Of a stretch of 64,000 nucleotides of DNA, positions 19,737 to 30,314 are shown one piece after another (the stretch's first letter is position 1; each line of letters begins with the position of its first letter). The DNA comes from Candidozyma auris (lineage: Eukaryota; Ascomycota; Pichiomycetes; Serinales; Metschnikowiaceae), in assembly GCF_003013715.1 (NCBI RefSeq), contig NC_072815.1, forward strand, positions 186,001 through 250,000, given 5' to 3'. The notes beneath the pieces were generated by a model. The model was not told where the DNA came from, did no database searches, and saw only the letters and a list, made by a program, of their open reading frames with translations. The translations under genes were made by a program, and so were the position numbers.

Positions 19737-20403
19737 GAACACTTTCTTTTTGCATTTCTTCCCCATCCGTTCGCTTAAGTGTTCGGCCTCAAACCCAAAC
19801 AAACGTCACTGCTTAAATCTGAGGTAAATGTGTTACGGCATCGCCTAAATTGATTCCGGACATAATGTTCCATCTACATGTTTTCGACAGTTTGAACGGC
19901 TGATTGGTTCTGCATGTGCGTTATTGTTGCTACTAAGGTTACACTTGAGTAACCTAACTTCAGATTAGAGTTCTAGAAAATTGAACAATTCCAGACGTGT
20001 ATTTTCACAACCGCTTCATTTTCCCGTTTATTTTCCGGCCTCTTCTCAACTTTGTGGTTGCCTGTTTTCCTTATTTTCTCGCCACTTCTCGGCAGCTAAG
20101 TGTGCATCCGGCGCCGGCAGTCTCAGGAACGACGGCTGCAAAAAAAAAAATGCCATCAAGTGTATTAAACATCAGAAATTTTTGTTTAAAATGAACTAAA
20201 AATTGTAATTTTCGTTTCCTTCTCGAATCTCTTCCGATCCCTTTATCATCATCTTCACACTGTCGTTGGTGGCATATCGGGAATAGTAGGGCCTAGGCCG
20301 CGGATGCGACTTGTGCCGGCCGGAAACGCAATTGTTCCGCGATGTAGTAAGGCAATACACAAGGGGATAACTAAAAAAAAAAAAAAAAAGTACAGTCAAA
20401 TAG

Positions 20404-21468
<1,065 letters not shown>

Positions 21469-21578
21469 TCATTCTTCACTTTCCGCAGCTTTCACGACAT
21501 TATGGGATAATAGCATATAGACAACTTAGATCACAGGGCAGAAGTCCTGATACTATGGTTCACAAACTTCGTAAGGGT

Positions 21579-22415
21579 TTAGGCAAACAACTTGGCACAC
21601 TTTCTCTTCTCGATGACTCCAGTCTTCTCACATACCATGGTTTCCCAGTCCAACGCAACCATGATGTCGCCGGCGCCTCCTTCGCTCTTGGCAAACACTA
21701 CCCCCAAATCGTTACGGGCCGTGGTCAAGTAGTAGTTGGAACCGTCGCCTAGAGAGAGCACAGAAGCCCTCACAACATCACCAGGACGGAAACAGTCGAC
21801 AATCCTCACCTTATCTCTATCGGTTGATCTAACATCCTGGCTTCTGATTAAACCACGAAACGCTTCTCCCACATCCACAGGCTGAGCACCTGCAAGAGTA
21901 TTGGACGCCACAGCTCCATACGACGATAGAAGTTGCGAGCCTCCACCCATTGGCACCGAGTACTGGGCCGAGGTGCCGTTGGAGCCCATGCCCGAGTCTG
22001 AGGCAACGTTTCCACTGCCTTCTTTACACAAGATCTCACACGTGGCCTGCCTTGAGTTGAGTCTGATCACCTTCACCAACACGACATCGCCTTCTCTTGG
22101 GAGATTCGTCGAAGTAGCAGAAACCACCGATTGGGCATTGGCATCGATCTCTTTGGCAAATGTCGCATATTCGTTGCCTGAGACTACCGAAACGAGGTAC
22201 TGTTTCTCTCTAGTGTCCTCTTCTTCGTCCTTTTTCGCTAGCTCTTGCACAACCACACTTCCAAGCACTGTCGCCAGAATAACCTCGGCTTGGCCATTCT
22301 CCACATCCAAGGTCGTCAAAATGGCGCCCTTACCTGGGAAGTAGCGCTTGAAGATGCCGTTTTCCTCCTCCACGGCCGCCATCAAGTACTGGCCTGGCAC
22401 TGCTGTTCGAGTCAT
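21579..22415 (-). CDS. CSL4: Exosome cap subunit Csl4
   Basis: RNA-binding cap subunit of the nuclear and cytoplasmic RNA exosome. The N-terminal domain carries VPGQYLMAA...YFPGKGAIL (about 6-31), a central S1/OB domain covers roughly 60-230 with [37 protein letters not shown], and a zinc-ribbon-like C-terminal segment follows ([18 protein letters not shown]). Here the ribbon retains only two Cys in CEKT-KRKC spacing. Length 278 residues against 292 in yeast. Confidence 0.93.
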   Translation of the reverse strand: [278 protein letters not shown]

Positions 22416-23539
22416 GATGTAGTATCAAGATGAGATGAGCACCAGAGTTTGCACACTAGGCACTGGTAGTCGAGACAGTAGTTGAGGCATTGACGGTGGG
22501 GGAAAGTGTATCAAAGAAAGAAAATAAAAAATATATAAAGAAAAAATAAAAAAAAAAACGTTCCACAAAACAAAATGGGACTCACCAACCTATATTATAC
22601 TTGAGTTTTGTACGATCAATTGGAGGCTGTGTTGGTTGGGTGATGTGCTGGAGGATGAGGCGCGCTAGCTATACGAGGAGGGAAGAGGACAAAGGGCCAG
22701 AGTAGATGAAAAATGGGATAGTTTGGCGAATCAAATGTTTTTGTGATATCTGATTGGCTGTATCTATTCAGTTGATGACACTGCAAGGAATGTGTTTCTT
22801 AGTCGCCGTACTGGTTGCGAACAGCACTGGCTGCGAAAAGAATAAGAGGTGTAGACCCCTCGACAAAGGGCTACATCTACACAAATACGAGAAATTGGGA
22901 GATGAATTCTCATAGGTGGTAGCTTTGTTAGCTTCAAAATACGTTTATGTTGACACTTTGTGACTATCTTGTTTGTAAGAAGGAGAAGTTGAGCGCTTTT
23001 GTCGATGACGAAGGCTCACATTGACAAATTTCAAAAATGGGGATAAGCTGAAAATACGCCCATCTGCTAGAATATGATGTGAGGCATCGTGAACTGACTC
23101 ATACAATTACCAATGTCGCTTGCCTCGTTTGGTTTCTGTTGCTGGTGCAAGCCCAAGCATTCAGGGCTCTGCTCTGCTGAAATCCCTTTCACAGGTGAAG
23201 CACAGCATTTTTCACATCTTTTTGTGTCAGGTATAAATTTTAAACTGAGAAATTATGCATCCAAAGACGAAAAATACCGCTGCATGAGTCGTCGTTCTTG
23301 CAGACGAGTAAGTGGCTGCAAGCTTCTCAATGCTTCATTCCCTCCACACAACCTCTCCAGCAACACACCAGCATCATTAGTGATACAAGGGTAATCAAAT
23401 TACTGGATGCGAACAGTTTCATCTATTCTGCGGTTTTCGTCTCCTTCAAGGTTTCATTAGAAGGCATCCTTCCATGTTGACACTCCTGCATGCTCCTACA
23501 ACACCTCTTCTCTTCACTTCACGAACGATTCCCCAACTA
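22416..23539. promoter_or_regulatory. CSL4 promoter and upstream of small orphan gene
   Basis: A divergent 1.1 kb gap. It contains an A-rich block at 22515-22560, an exact TGGCTGCGAAAA word (22828-22839) and nearby variants TGGTTGCGAAC (22812) and TGGCTGCAAG (23313). No gene is supported. Confidence 0.5.
22828..22839 (+). promoter_or_regulatory. Recurrent promoter word TGGCTGCGAAAA
   Basis: Exact copy 413 bp upstream of CSL4, in the divergent region with the small gene at 23540. Confidence 0.7.
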
Positions 23540-23791
23540 ATGTCTTATCCTGAATACGTCGACGGCAAGCCCCCAGTGATCACTCTCAAAGAGTACGATA
23601 ATGCTCCATGGGCAGGTACGACCTGTGTGGACAGAAGAGGCGGCGAGTTCGTCATTGTCATTATGGAGAAGCCAGAGACTGTGGTTGCAAGAGTTGATCC
23701 TAAGGATAACGAAACTTTGGACACCATATTCAAGAGCGCCCATCAGGACTTTTCTACCCAGCTCGAAAACAAAGACGTCAAGCGCAAATAA
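23540..23791 (+). CDS. Small orphan protein, unrecognised
   Basis: I do not recognise this 83-residue protein. It starts MSYPEYVDGKPPVITLKEYD, contains a hydrophobic beta-like stretch EFVIVIMEKPETVVARVD and ends in a Lys-rich tail (KDVKRK). It has no membrane helix or signal peptide. The frame extends upstream to an ATG at 23474, adding 22 mostly hydrophobic residues with one Arg that might be a weak mitochondrial presequence; the internal start is preferred because the compact polar sequence begins there. Codon use is like its neighbours. It ends 42 bp from the convergent BNI4 stop, which leaves no other gene to occupy this space. Confidence 0.55.
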   Translation: MSYPEYVDGKPPVITLKEYDNAPWAGTTCVDRRGGEFVIVIMEKPETVVARVDPKDNETLDTIFKSAHQDFSTQLENKDVKRK

Positions 23792-23833
23792 GCATTACGT
23801 TGCTATGTAAGTATTTTGAAAATGCAAGGAATA

Positions 23834-26800
23834 TTAAAAGAAATGTGTGTAGCACTGCGACTCATGGTGCACCTCCATCTGGCTTTTGATCTCATTGAGC
23901 TCCTCTCGAATCTGCTGAGCCAACATTGGCGTCAACTGGTTGCATGTGGCGATATCGGGGTGTCTATCGTACTCGTCGCAGTTGTAGGTATCATACAAGA
24001 TGATTCTCGACGAGAATCTCACGCCCTCAGTCTTGTATTGCTGTTGTTGTTGCACCTTTGGCGACGCCATGGGCGACTTTCTTATTCTCGAAATAAATGA
24101 TGTCAACGAGCGTGGACTCGAGGTGGTGCTCTGATCGCTAAGTGAAGGCACTCTATCGTGGCCGAATGGGCCCTTGGGTGGGTGCAATCCCATTAATTTG
24201 GGCGATGGCACTCCTCTATTAGCTGCATTACCGGTTGATTTGAGACCTGGTGCCTGAAGCGGCTTCTTGACTAAGCCGGTGAAACCGTTCTCCATGTTGT
24301 TTTCCAGCTCATCTTCGGAGCTAAAGTCATCTTCGGAATCGTCGTCGTCATCAGACAGACCAAACCCTTGCCCTACTGCTGACGACTCGTTCGATGAATC
24401 ATTCATGTTCAACAGCTGGTGCGATCCCGTCTTGGCAATTGCCTGCTTGCTAATCGCGGGCCCTTTGAACCCCTTGAAGGACATGGATATTGGTCTACTG
24501 GCATTGTTGGGAGAATTCCGGGCAACTGCCTCGTTGAGCGCCATCTTATAAGCTGTGCCCAAGATCGGCAGTTTTTTGAGAGCGTCATCGTCCTCCAAAC
24601 CTAAAGTTGGGGTCAGCGGCTCTGGTTCTTGGCGCTTTTCGTTAGCATCAGGCTTCTCTTCCACAATAACTAGACTTGGCAATTCACTATCGGTAGTGAC
24701 AGTATCTTCTGTTTTAGAGCGTTGAAATGAGTTTTCAATCTTACCGTTCTCTTGGGCGGGAGCCTCAGCGGTGAGGACAGGTTGTATCAGCTCATCTTGT
24801 CTCTCATTGGGTGATGCAGGGATAAAAGAATGTTCTGAGCTGATAAAATCTTCTTGAGATTTACCCTCGCGCGTTAATTCTCTCGCCTTTTCTGGTTGCG
24901 CCACATTTCTGCTCTCTGCTCGATCGTTAATTGTCTCAGAATACTTAAGTTCTGGAGAGCTATCCAAAACTCTTCCGCTTGGCTCACTCACGGGAGAGAG
25001 CTGCTGATCGAACTGCATTGGGGACGCAGGGAAGTCAAGATTATCCACGTCGATGAAGTCTGTAAATTCGATGAAATCATGTAAGTTTTCATTCTCAGTG
25101 TCTTGCTCCATGAAGTCAAGAGCAGACTGAAGTATATTTTCATCAAGGGCTTCCCTCTCGTGATGCTCAATTGGGCTTGGTAATAGACTGTCCGAGACCG
25201 CCTTATCAATCAGATGCACAACTCCGTTGAGACTGTTCATCGACAGCGAATTCTTCAAGATACTCCCGGAACGTCTCATGGTGCTTGGACTGTTCTGTCC
25301 GGCTTCACCACTGTATACAATGACATTCTCGTCAGAGCCATTGTAGTTTATGAAGGAGCTTCTTTTGCTATTAGACTTAATGGATCTCATAGACCTCGAT
25401 CTCTCAAGCGATACTATATTCTCAATCTCCAGCGTATTAAGCAGTTTTGGAAAGAGCGCTTCACCTAACAACTGGTCACTTTTAGGTGGATTCAAGCTGG
25501 ATCTATTAGATTGAGCTGCTTTAGATTTTGGCGTCTCGTTAAACTTATACTTGAGGAGGGGTGAGCCAAAGGAACGATCACTGGGCTGGAAATCAGGAAG
25601 GGCCAATTGGGGTGTGGGCTCCAATGTCAATTCCTCGCCATAATTCTGGTTGCTGTGACGCTTTGGAGGATCTGAAACCAATTTCGCAGTGTCGTCAGCT
25701 TCGCTAACCTCATGCTCTTCAGCATGACTTGCCTTAGTGTACTCAAAATTGTAATCAGAGTCGTCGACTTCTCTAATGGTTGGACCCTCCTTAGTTGGCT
25801 CTAAGTTGGTGGTAGCTGGTGTATCCATATCGGCGAGAGATCCTGGCGTAGTTGGAGTTTGTGGAATACTAGGCTTCAGATTCTGCTGAGGCTGTTTCGT
25901 TGAATCAATCTTCAATTCACCATTGGGCCTTGAGGTATTCTTACTTTCAACATTTTTTGTAGAAAGCTCAGGGACTTCGCTCTTTTTACGTTTGAAGCCA
26001 CCGAAGATATTTTTAGACTCCCGCTTCTCTGACTTATTCTTGCCTGGACTAGGTCCCACCAAAGTTGAAAATGATGGTGAGGAATAAGACTTCGATTTGA
26101 TCTTGGTAGGCTTGCTTGGCCCCATCTCAGAGTCCTCTTTCACTTTGTCTAGCGAGTGGTTTTTCGACTTTATCTTGAACAAACCACGAAAACTGAACCT
26201 CTTGGAGGCGCCAGCGCCAGGAGTAGAGCGAACGTTTGATGGTTCAGGGTTGGTTGCAGCTTTTTTCTGTAATGGTTCGGGGCCCTGTTTCTTCTGAGAG
26301 TTTGCAACCGCTGAGATGTCACCCACAGTATTACTCCGTTTGTGGACCCTTGGTGAGATATGAGCCTCTTTCTCATTGATATCCACCGAGTTACGACGAA
26401 ATTGTGAAGAAATTTTTGATCTTGGAGTACCAAATGCCGAGGACAGCATTTTCTGCGAGATGTTGGATGGTGAGGATGTCAGTTTCTCGGGCGATGAACG
26501 CGTGAGTTTGTCCTTCTTGAAAGATTCTGCAGCATTTAAGGTTTTGCTCAATCTCTCATCTTGGAAAGGGGGTTGAAGGGCCTCTTGAGTGTGCAGAAGG
26601 GGCTCCACATCAAGAAGGGATTTGACGGGTCTTTTGGGAGAGCCCTGAAAACGAGCATCACGATTCTCCGGTGATCTTTGAATATTAGGCTGTTGCATTT
26701 TCTCAACTGCAGTTGGAGGTTCAGGAAACTCTTTTTGCACGGGTTGCTTCAATGTGACATTAGATGCTGATGGATAAGAGGAGTTTTGCTTTTCGTCCAC

Positions 26801-27553
26801 GGGCGTATCTTCGACGGCCGTAGTGTCGTGGTCCAGATCCGCCAGGCCCCTGCGTTTGTCTGGATTGGCGGCCACCGTTAGAAGCTGCGGCGAGTAATCT
26901 TTAGTTGTGCGTTTGAAAGTGTGGAAAGATGCTGGCGGGTCCAATTTCGGCGTGCCCACGGAGTAACCCGATTCGCCAATGGTGCTGATGGAAGAGGAGT
27001 ACCGTCTGTCGTTTTGGTCGCTCTGAGTGTTGGTTTCGATGTTGTCACTGCCCTCTACAGAGCGGCGCACCGATTCTGAAGACGGAGCCGTGTGAAACGT
27101 CGAAGTGGAAGCCATGGGCTGCGGTTGGTGCTGCAGTTGCCTGAGCGACACTCTCAGCCCCAGATTGTGGTAGGTGTAATTTGCGTTGGAGAAGCCTGGC
27201 TTGTCAAACACAGAGGCCACGGGTGCCTCGGGGGAATTCGATACGAGAGGCTCTTCCTCTTCAGCTATTGCGTCCGGAACAGCAACATCAGGCCCACAGT
27301 TTGCACCTTTGTCGTTCATCATCTTCTCCAAGGCCTTCATCGACGGCGAGGGAGTCATGAAAGACGTTTTCTGAGTCAACACCTCCTTTTCCGTGGCAGC
27401 ATCCAAGGGAACAGCGGCAATCGAATTCAGCGAGACCGAGTGTGGAAGCGCCACCAGCTTGCGAAGCGCCAGGATATGGTTTGCCAGACTCAGCTGGGAG
27501 ATGTGGGCGGTGGACGAGTAGAAGGAGTTGTTCCAGAGCGCCTCCTCAGACAT
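23834..27553 (-). CDS. BNI4: Bni4, PP1-targeting scaffold at the bud neck
   Basis: A 1239-residue, mostly disordered Ser/Pro-rich scaffold that in S. cerevisiae brings PP1 (Glc7) and chitin synthase III, through Skt5, to septins at the bud neck. Only the C-terminus is strongly conserved: an RVxF-type PP1-docking motif VRF at residues about 1178-1180 lies 62 residues from the end, the spacing known for yeast Bni4, followed by SSRIILYDTYNCDEYDRHPD...CNQLTP and the terminal CYTHFF. The ATG at 27553 (MSEEALWNNSFYSST) is chosen; the frame continues 185 codons upstream only through Phe/Ser low-complexity sequence from homopolymer tracts. SKT5 is in the same window. Confidence 0.88.
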   Translation of the reverse strand: MSEEALWNNSFYSSTAHISQLSLANHILALRKLVALPHSVSLNSIAAVPLDAATEKEVLTQKTSFMTPSPSMKALEKMMNDKGANCGPDVAVPDAIAEEEEPLVSNSPEAPVASVFDKPGFSNANYTYHNLGLRVSLRQLQHQPQPMASTSTFHTAPSSESVRRSVEGSDNIETNTQSDQNDRRYSSSISTIGESGYSVGTPKLDPPASFHTFKRTTKDYSPQLLTVAANPDKRRGLADLDHDTTAVEDTPVDEKQNSSYPSASNVTLKQPVQKEFPEPPTAVEKMQQPNIQRSPENRDARFQGSPKRPVKSLLDVEPLLHTQEALQPPFQDERLSKTLNAAESFKKDKLTRSSPEKLTSSPSNISQKMLSSAFGTPRSKISSQFRRNSVDINEKEAHISPRVHKRSNTVGDISAVANSQKKQGPEPLQKKAATNPEPSNVRSTPGAGASKRFSFRGLFKIKSKNHSLDKVKEDSEMGPSKPTKIKSKSYSSPSFSTLVGPSPGKNKSEKRESKNIFGGFKRKKSEVPELSTKNVESKNTSRPNGELKIDSTKQPQQNLKPSIPQTPTTPGSLADMDTPATTNLEPTKEGPTIREVDDSDYNFEYTKASHAEEHEVSEADDTAKLVSDPPKRHSNQNYGEELTLEPTPQLALPDFQPSDRSFGSPLLKYKFNETPKSKAAQSNRSSLNPPKSDQLLGEALFPKLLNTLEIENIVSLERSRSMRSIKSNSKRSSFINYNGSDENVIVYSGEAGQNSPSTMRRSGSILKNSLSMNSLNGVVHLIDKAVSDSLLPSPIEHHEREALDENILQSALDFMEQDTENENLHDFIEFTDFIDVDNLDFPASPMQFDQQLSPVSEPSGRVLDSSPELKYSETINDRAESRNVAQPEKARELTREGKSQEDFISSEHSFIPASPNERQDELIQPVLTAEAPAQENGKIENSFQRSKTEDTVTTDSELPSLVIVEEKPDANEKRQEPEPLTPTLGLEDDDALKKLPILGTAYKMALNEAVARNSPNNASRPISMSFKGFKGPAISKQAIAKTGSHQLLNMNDSSNESSAVGQGFGLSDDDDDSEDDFSSEDELENNMENGFTGLVKKPLQAPGLKSTGNAANRGVPSPKLMGLHPPKGPFGHDRVPSLSDQSTTSSPRSLTSFISRIRKSPMASPKVQQQQQYKTEGVRFSSRIILYDTYNCDEYDRHPDIATCNQLTPMLAQQIREELNEIKSQMEVHHESQCYTHFF

Positions 27554-28331
27554 GGCAAAGCTCACAGGGAAAGAATGAAATGTAATAATGAGGATGAGTT
27601 TGGGTTGAGGTTGAAGTTGAAGGGAGGGAGGGAGGAGTTTTTGCAAATGTCGTGTTGAAGGGTTGCTGCACTTTGTAGGGGCAGGCAGAAGATGAAGTAG
27701 GGTGTGGATTCTGGGCCGGAAGGGCAGGAAAAAGAAGGCGCGGTGGGCGTTTTTCAGGAGTCCGACCACTGGCGGCAGGAAAAAGGGTATTTTTACGAGA
27801 GATTTAGTATGGGTGCACGGGTTTTTCCGGGCCCTGTGGCTTCCATTACCACCAGTTTCGGCGGCAGATTTCAATTCTACGCCAAAAATCTCTACGGAAT
27901 CCAGGTTTGGTCTGTGCTGATTGCAAAGAGCCCTTGATTTTGCAGCATGCCTAGGGAGGGTTTCAAGCAGGACGCGCGACGCGTGCTCAAGGCACGCCAG
28001 ACGCACGAAATTAGGAAAAAGAGAGGCCGAAAAAAAAAAGTAGGGCGAAAACGAGGCAAGCCGAAAAAAAAAAAGGTCGAGGCGAGAAAAAGAAAAAATG
28101 GGTTGCAAAATCCTCTCACGTCCACAAAGTGGAGATCACAATGGACGTATGAAAGCGGTAAAAAAAAAAAAAGAATTTGGAGAGATTTTCAAAAAAAAAA
28201 AAAAAATAAAAATGTCAAAAAAAAAAAAAAGAAAAGAGAAAAGAGAAAAGAAAAAAAGGTGCTGGTGACAGATGTGCTTCAGGAGCGTCGCACTTCTGGC
28301 GTCTTAGTGTAGTATGAGAGTCGCTTCGTGG

Positions 28332-28355
28332 GCGCCAGCGCCAGCGCCAGCGCCA
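28332..28355. repeat. Hexanucleotide repeat (GCGCCA)x4
   Basis: Four perfect tandem copies of GCGCCA, GC-rich against an A-rich background, just left of the inverted repeat. Confidence 0.9.
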
Positions 28356-28376
28356 GACCGCCCTGGCCTGAGAATG

Positions 28377-28559
28377 CGCACCTCTCTTATCCGGATCCAC
28401 GTTGTCCCCTCTAGTTCTTCTCACAGAACTGATTCACCAAATCTAATAAATAATCGTGAAACTGTTCGCAACAACTACCACAACCATACCAGTTTTGTGG
28501 TCTTTGGCGTGCGGGAAAGCCAAAAACGTTGGGGTATTAGTCCGGATAAGAGAGGTGCG
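28377..28559. repeat. 19-bp perfect inverted repeat flanking 145 bp
   Basis: Left arm CGCACCTCTCTTATCCGGA (28377-28395) and right arm TCCGGATAAGAGAGGTGCG (28541-28559) are perfect reverse complements. Between them are three perfect short hairpins: AGTTCT/AGAACT (28413-28430), ACCACAA/TTGTGGT (28477-28501) and TTTGGC/GCCAAA (28503-28524). This could be a structured RNA or a small non-autonomous element; no target-site duplication is visible. Confidence 0.6.
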
Positions 28560-29300
28560 AGCTTTGGCTGAGAAAGAAAGAAAGCAGGATCCACACGCAG
28601 CGCGATGCGATACCCAGAGCAGCATTGAGCTTTGCTACTTAGCTTTCTTCCATTAGACACGTTCACTGTAGCATATTTCATTGCCCGGCTTCAAACTTGG
28701 CCTCTACGATTTTCACCTCTCTTTATATGCGAATTGGTAGTTTTTATCGTATTTTCCATCTGGAATCCACTGTATATGTCGATTTCGTAATCGTTTTTTT
28801 CTTGCTCATGCCACTGCCTATGCAAGTAATCTGCCTGCTTCCTCACTGCACCTCGTACTAGCGGCAACATCAAACGAACAAATGGAATGTGTAAGTACTT
28901 TTCAAGTAGCAATGTCTAGCTGCGTGTGATGGCCGTGCCCGTTTCCCAATGGGGTAAGGTAATTGCACATTGTTCTCGTCGGGCCGTTATGGAACATTCA
29001 GCACTGAAGGCACTAAGTAAGTGGATTGGAAATTTTGCAACAATTGCGAACAGACTACTCTGGATGCTTGTTTAAGGTGTCAGGTACCTTCAATGACTAT
29101 GTCTATTGGAAATCTACTCTAGTGGACCTGAACAAATTGCTTTTTCCTGGTGATCTAGAAATTGTCTTCGGAGAATGTTCCCCACATCATTGCACTTTGT
29201 TCTTCACCGGTACACTATCAACACAATGCCCAAGCCACAATCCTCATTCTTCCCCCTTGTATGCAAATCAAATGTCTAAGGAGCGACAGGGGCGCATACT

Positions 29301-30314
29301 CTACACAATGACACAGTCCCTCTTCTTCTTCTCCTTCTTAGGTTTCGCCACCAGGGGCCTGGGACGCGGCTTCTCCAGCCTCACACTGAACGCTGACGCC
29401 AGGTCAAGCGTCGTCGACTCAGTTTTCGCTCGCAGGCTCAACGAGCTGCTATCGCTGTCGGCGTAGATGCTTTCCGTGTAGACACCGGGACGCAGAAACA
29501 CCTGCGAGTCGAGCTTGAGCGTAGGGTCCATGCCGTTCTGCAACAACGAGTTGGCCAAGTACATGTAGAGTTTGATCCACAACACCTCGAGCTCGTGGGT
29601 GAATTTGGTGCCAAAGCGTTCGTGGAACGTCTGGATGAACGCCTCGCCCATGAGCTCAAACTGTGGAGCCTCAATGCCCAAGATCCGCGAGTGGGTGTTG
29701 CCCAACTTCGTAAGATAGTCGTCAAGCACAGACAAATTTTCAAGGCTGCTTATGGCCAACGAGATCACACTGGCAAACGCAGACGCTTGATGCCTCAAGG
29801 ATGGGAACATGAGCTCGAGTTCGGGATCCATCGAGAGCAACGTGTGGTAGAATAAGATGCAGAACATCGACAGCGCCATGGAAGCGTAACGGGAGCTCAG
29901 AATGGTGGCTGCCTGCTGGCGTTGTGGTTGCAGATGGTGCTTTTCTTGTTGCACAGAAAGCAGCCCTTCGATCGGAAGCGACAGCTCCTGGGTTTCAAGC
30001 TCCTCGTCCACCAACATCTTGTTCCACGTGTACCGCAAGAGGCTGATTTCCTTCGGCAGCAAGTGAAATTGCACCTTGAACTTGCTCTGGACGGTCAAGT
30101 TGGAGTCGAGAGACGTATTGGTGCCGACTTTCTTTAAGTTGTACGAATCGTCTTCGTTTCTCAGCTCGTTGAGGGTGGTTCCACCAAGCAGCGATACATC
30201 AGAGGTGAAAGAATCGACTCTCAGGAGGATGTGTTTGCGGACGACGTTGATGTTGCCAAGTTGGCTGAATCTGGCGGGTTTTCTCAGGTTTCTCGTGGTG
30301 CTGTCAGCGATCAT
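29301..30314 (-). CDS. Globin-domain protein with C-terminal CaaX box
   Basis: A 337-residue protein. A charged N-terminal 80 residues precede a globin fold (about 86-260). Helix A is LPKEISLLRYTWNKML, interrupted by a Gln/His-rich insertion (102-138). CD1 is F170 (ELMFPSLRHQ), the distal position is probably Q176, and the proximal F8 His is H208 (LGNTHSRILGIEAPQF). It resembles the yeast globin-like heme protein encoded by YNL234W and bacterial/fungal hemoglobins. The Lys-rich C-terminus ends RDCVIV, so C334 forms a CaaX prenylation box; lipid anchoring of a heme sensor or oxygenase at a membrane is inferred. A CACGTG box sits about 600 bp upstream. Ligand and function are unknown. Confidence 0.85.
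   Translation of the reverse strand: MIADSTTRNLRKPARFSQLGNINVVRKHILLRVDSFTSDVSLLGGTTLNELRNEDDSYNLKKVGTNTSLDSNLTVQSKFKVQFHLLPKEISLLRYTWNKMLVDEELETQELSLPIEGLLSVQQEKHHLQPQRQQAATILSSRYASMALSMFCILFYHTLLSMDPELELMFPSLRHQASAFASVISLAISSLENLSVLDDYLTKLGNTHSRILGIEAPQFELMGEAFIQTFHERFGTKFTHELEVLWIKLYMYLANSLLQNGMDPTLKLDSQVFLRPGVYTESIYADSDSSSLSLRAKTESTTLDLASAFSVRLEKPRPRPLVAKPKKEKKKRDCVIV

Larger units (their letters stand above)
27554..29300. promoter_or_regulatory. BNI4 upstream region: homopolymers, GCGCCA repeat, inverted repeat
   Basis: A 1.75 kb gap without a supported protein gene. From left to right it holds a purine-rich stretch (27600-27635), long A tracts at 28030-28255 typical of a nucleosome-free promoter, four GCGCCA hexamers (28332-28355) and a 19-bp perfect inverted repeat with internal hairpins (28377-28559). 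After that the sequence is plain up to the globin stop codon. Confidence 0.6.

Noticed and set aside
27554..28108. 185-codon N-terminal extension of BNI4
   Set aside because: It is Phe/Ser/Leu low-complexity sequence from reading A/T homopolymers and purine runs; the family-like sequence starts at ATG 27553.
28002..28255. Lys-rich frames across A tracts
   Set aside because: Pure homopolymer translation; interpreted as promoter poly(dA) tracts.
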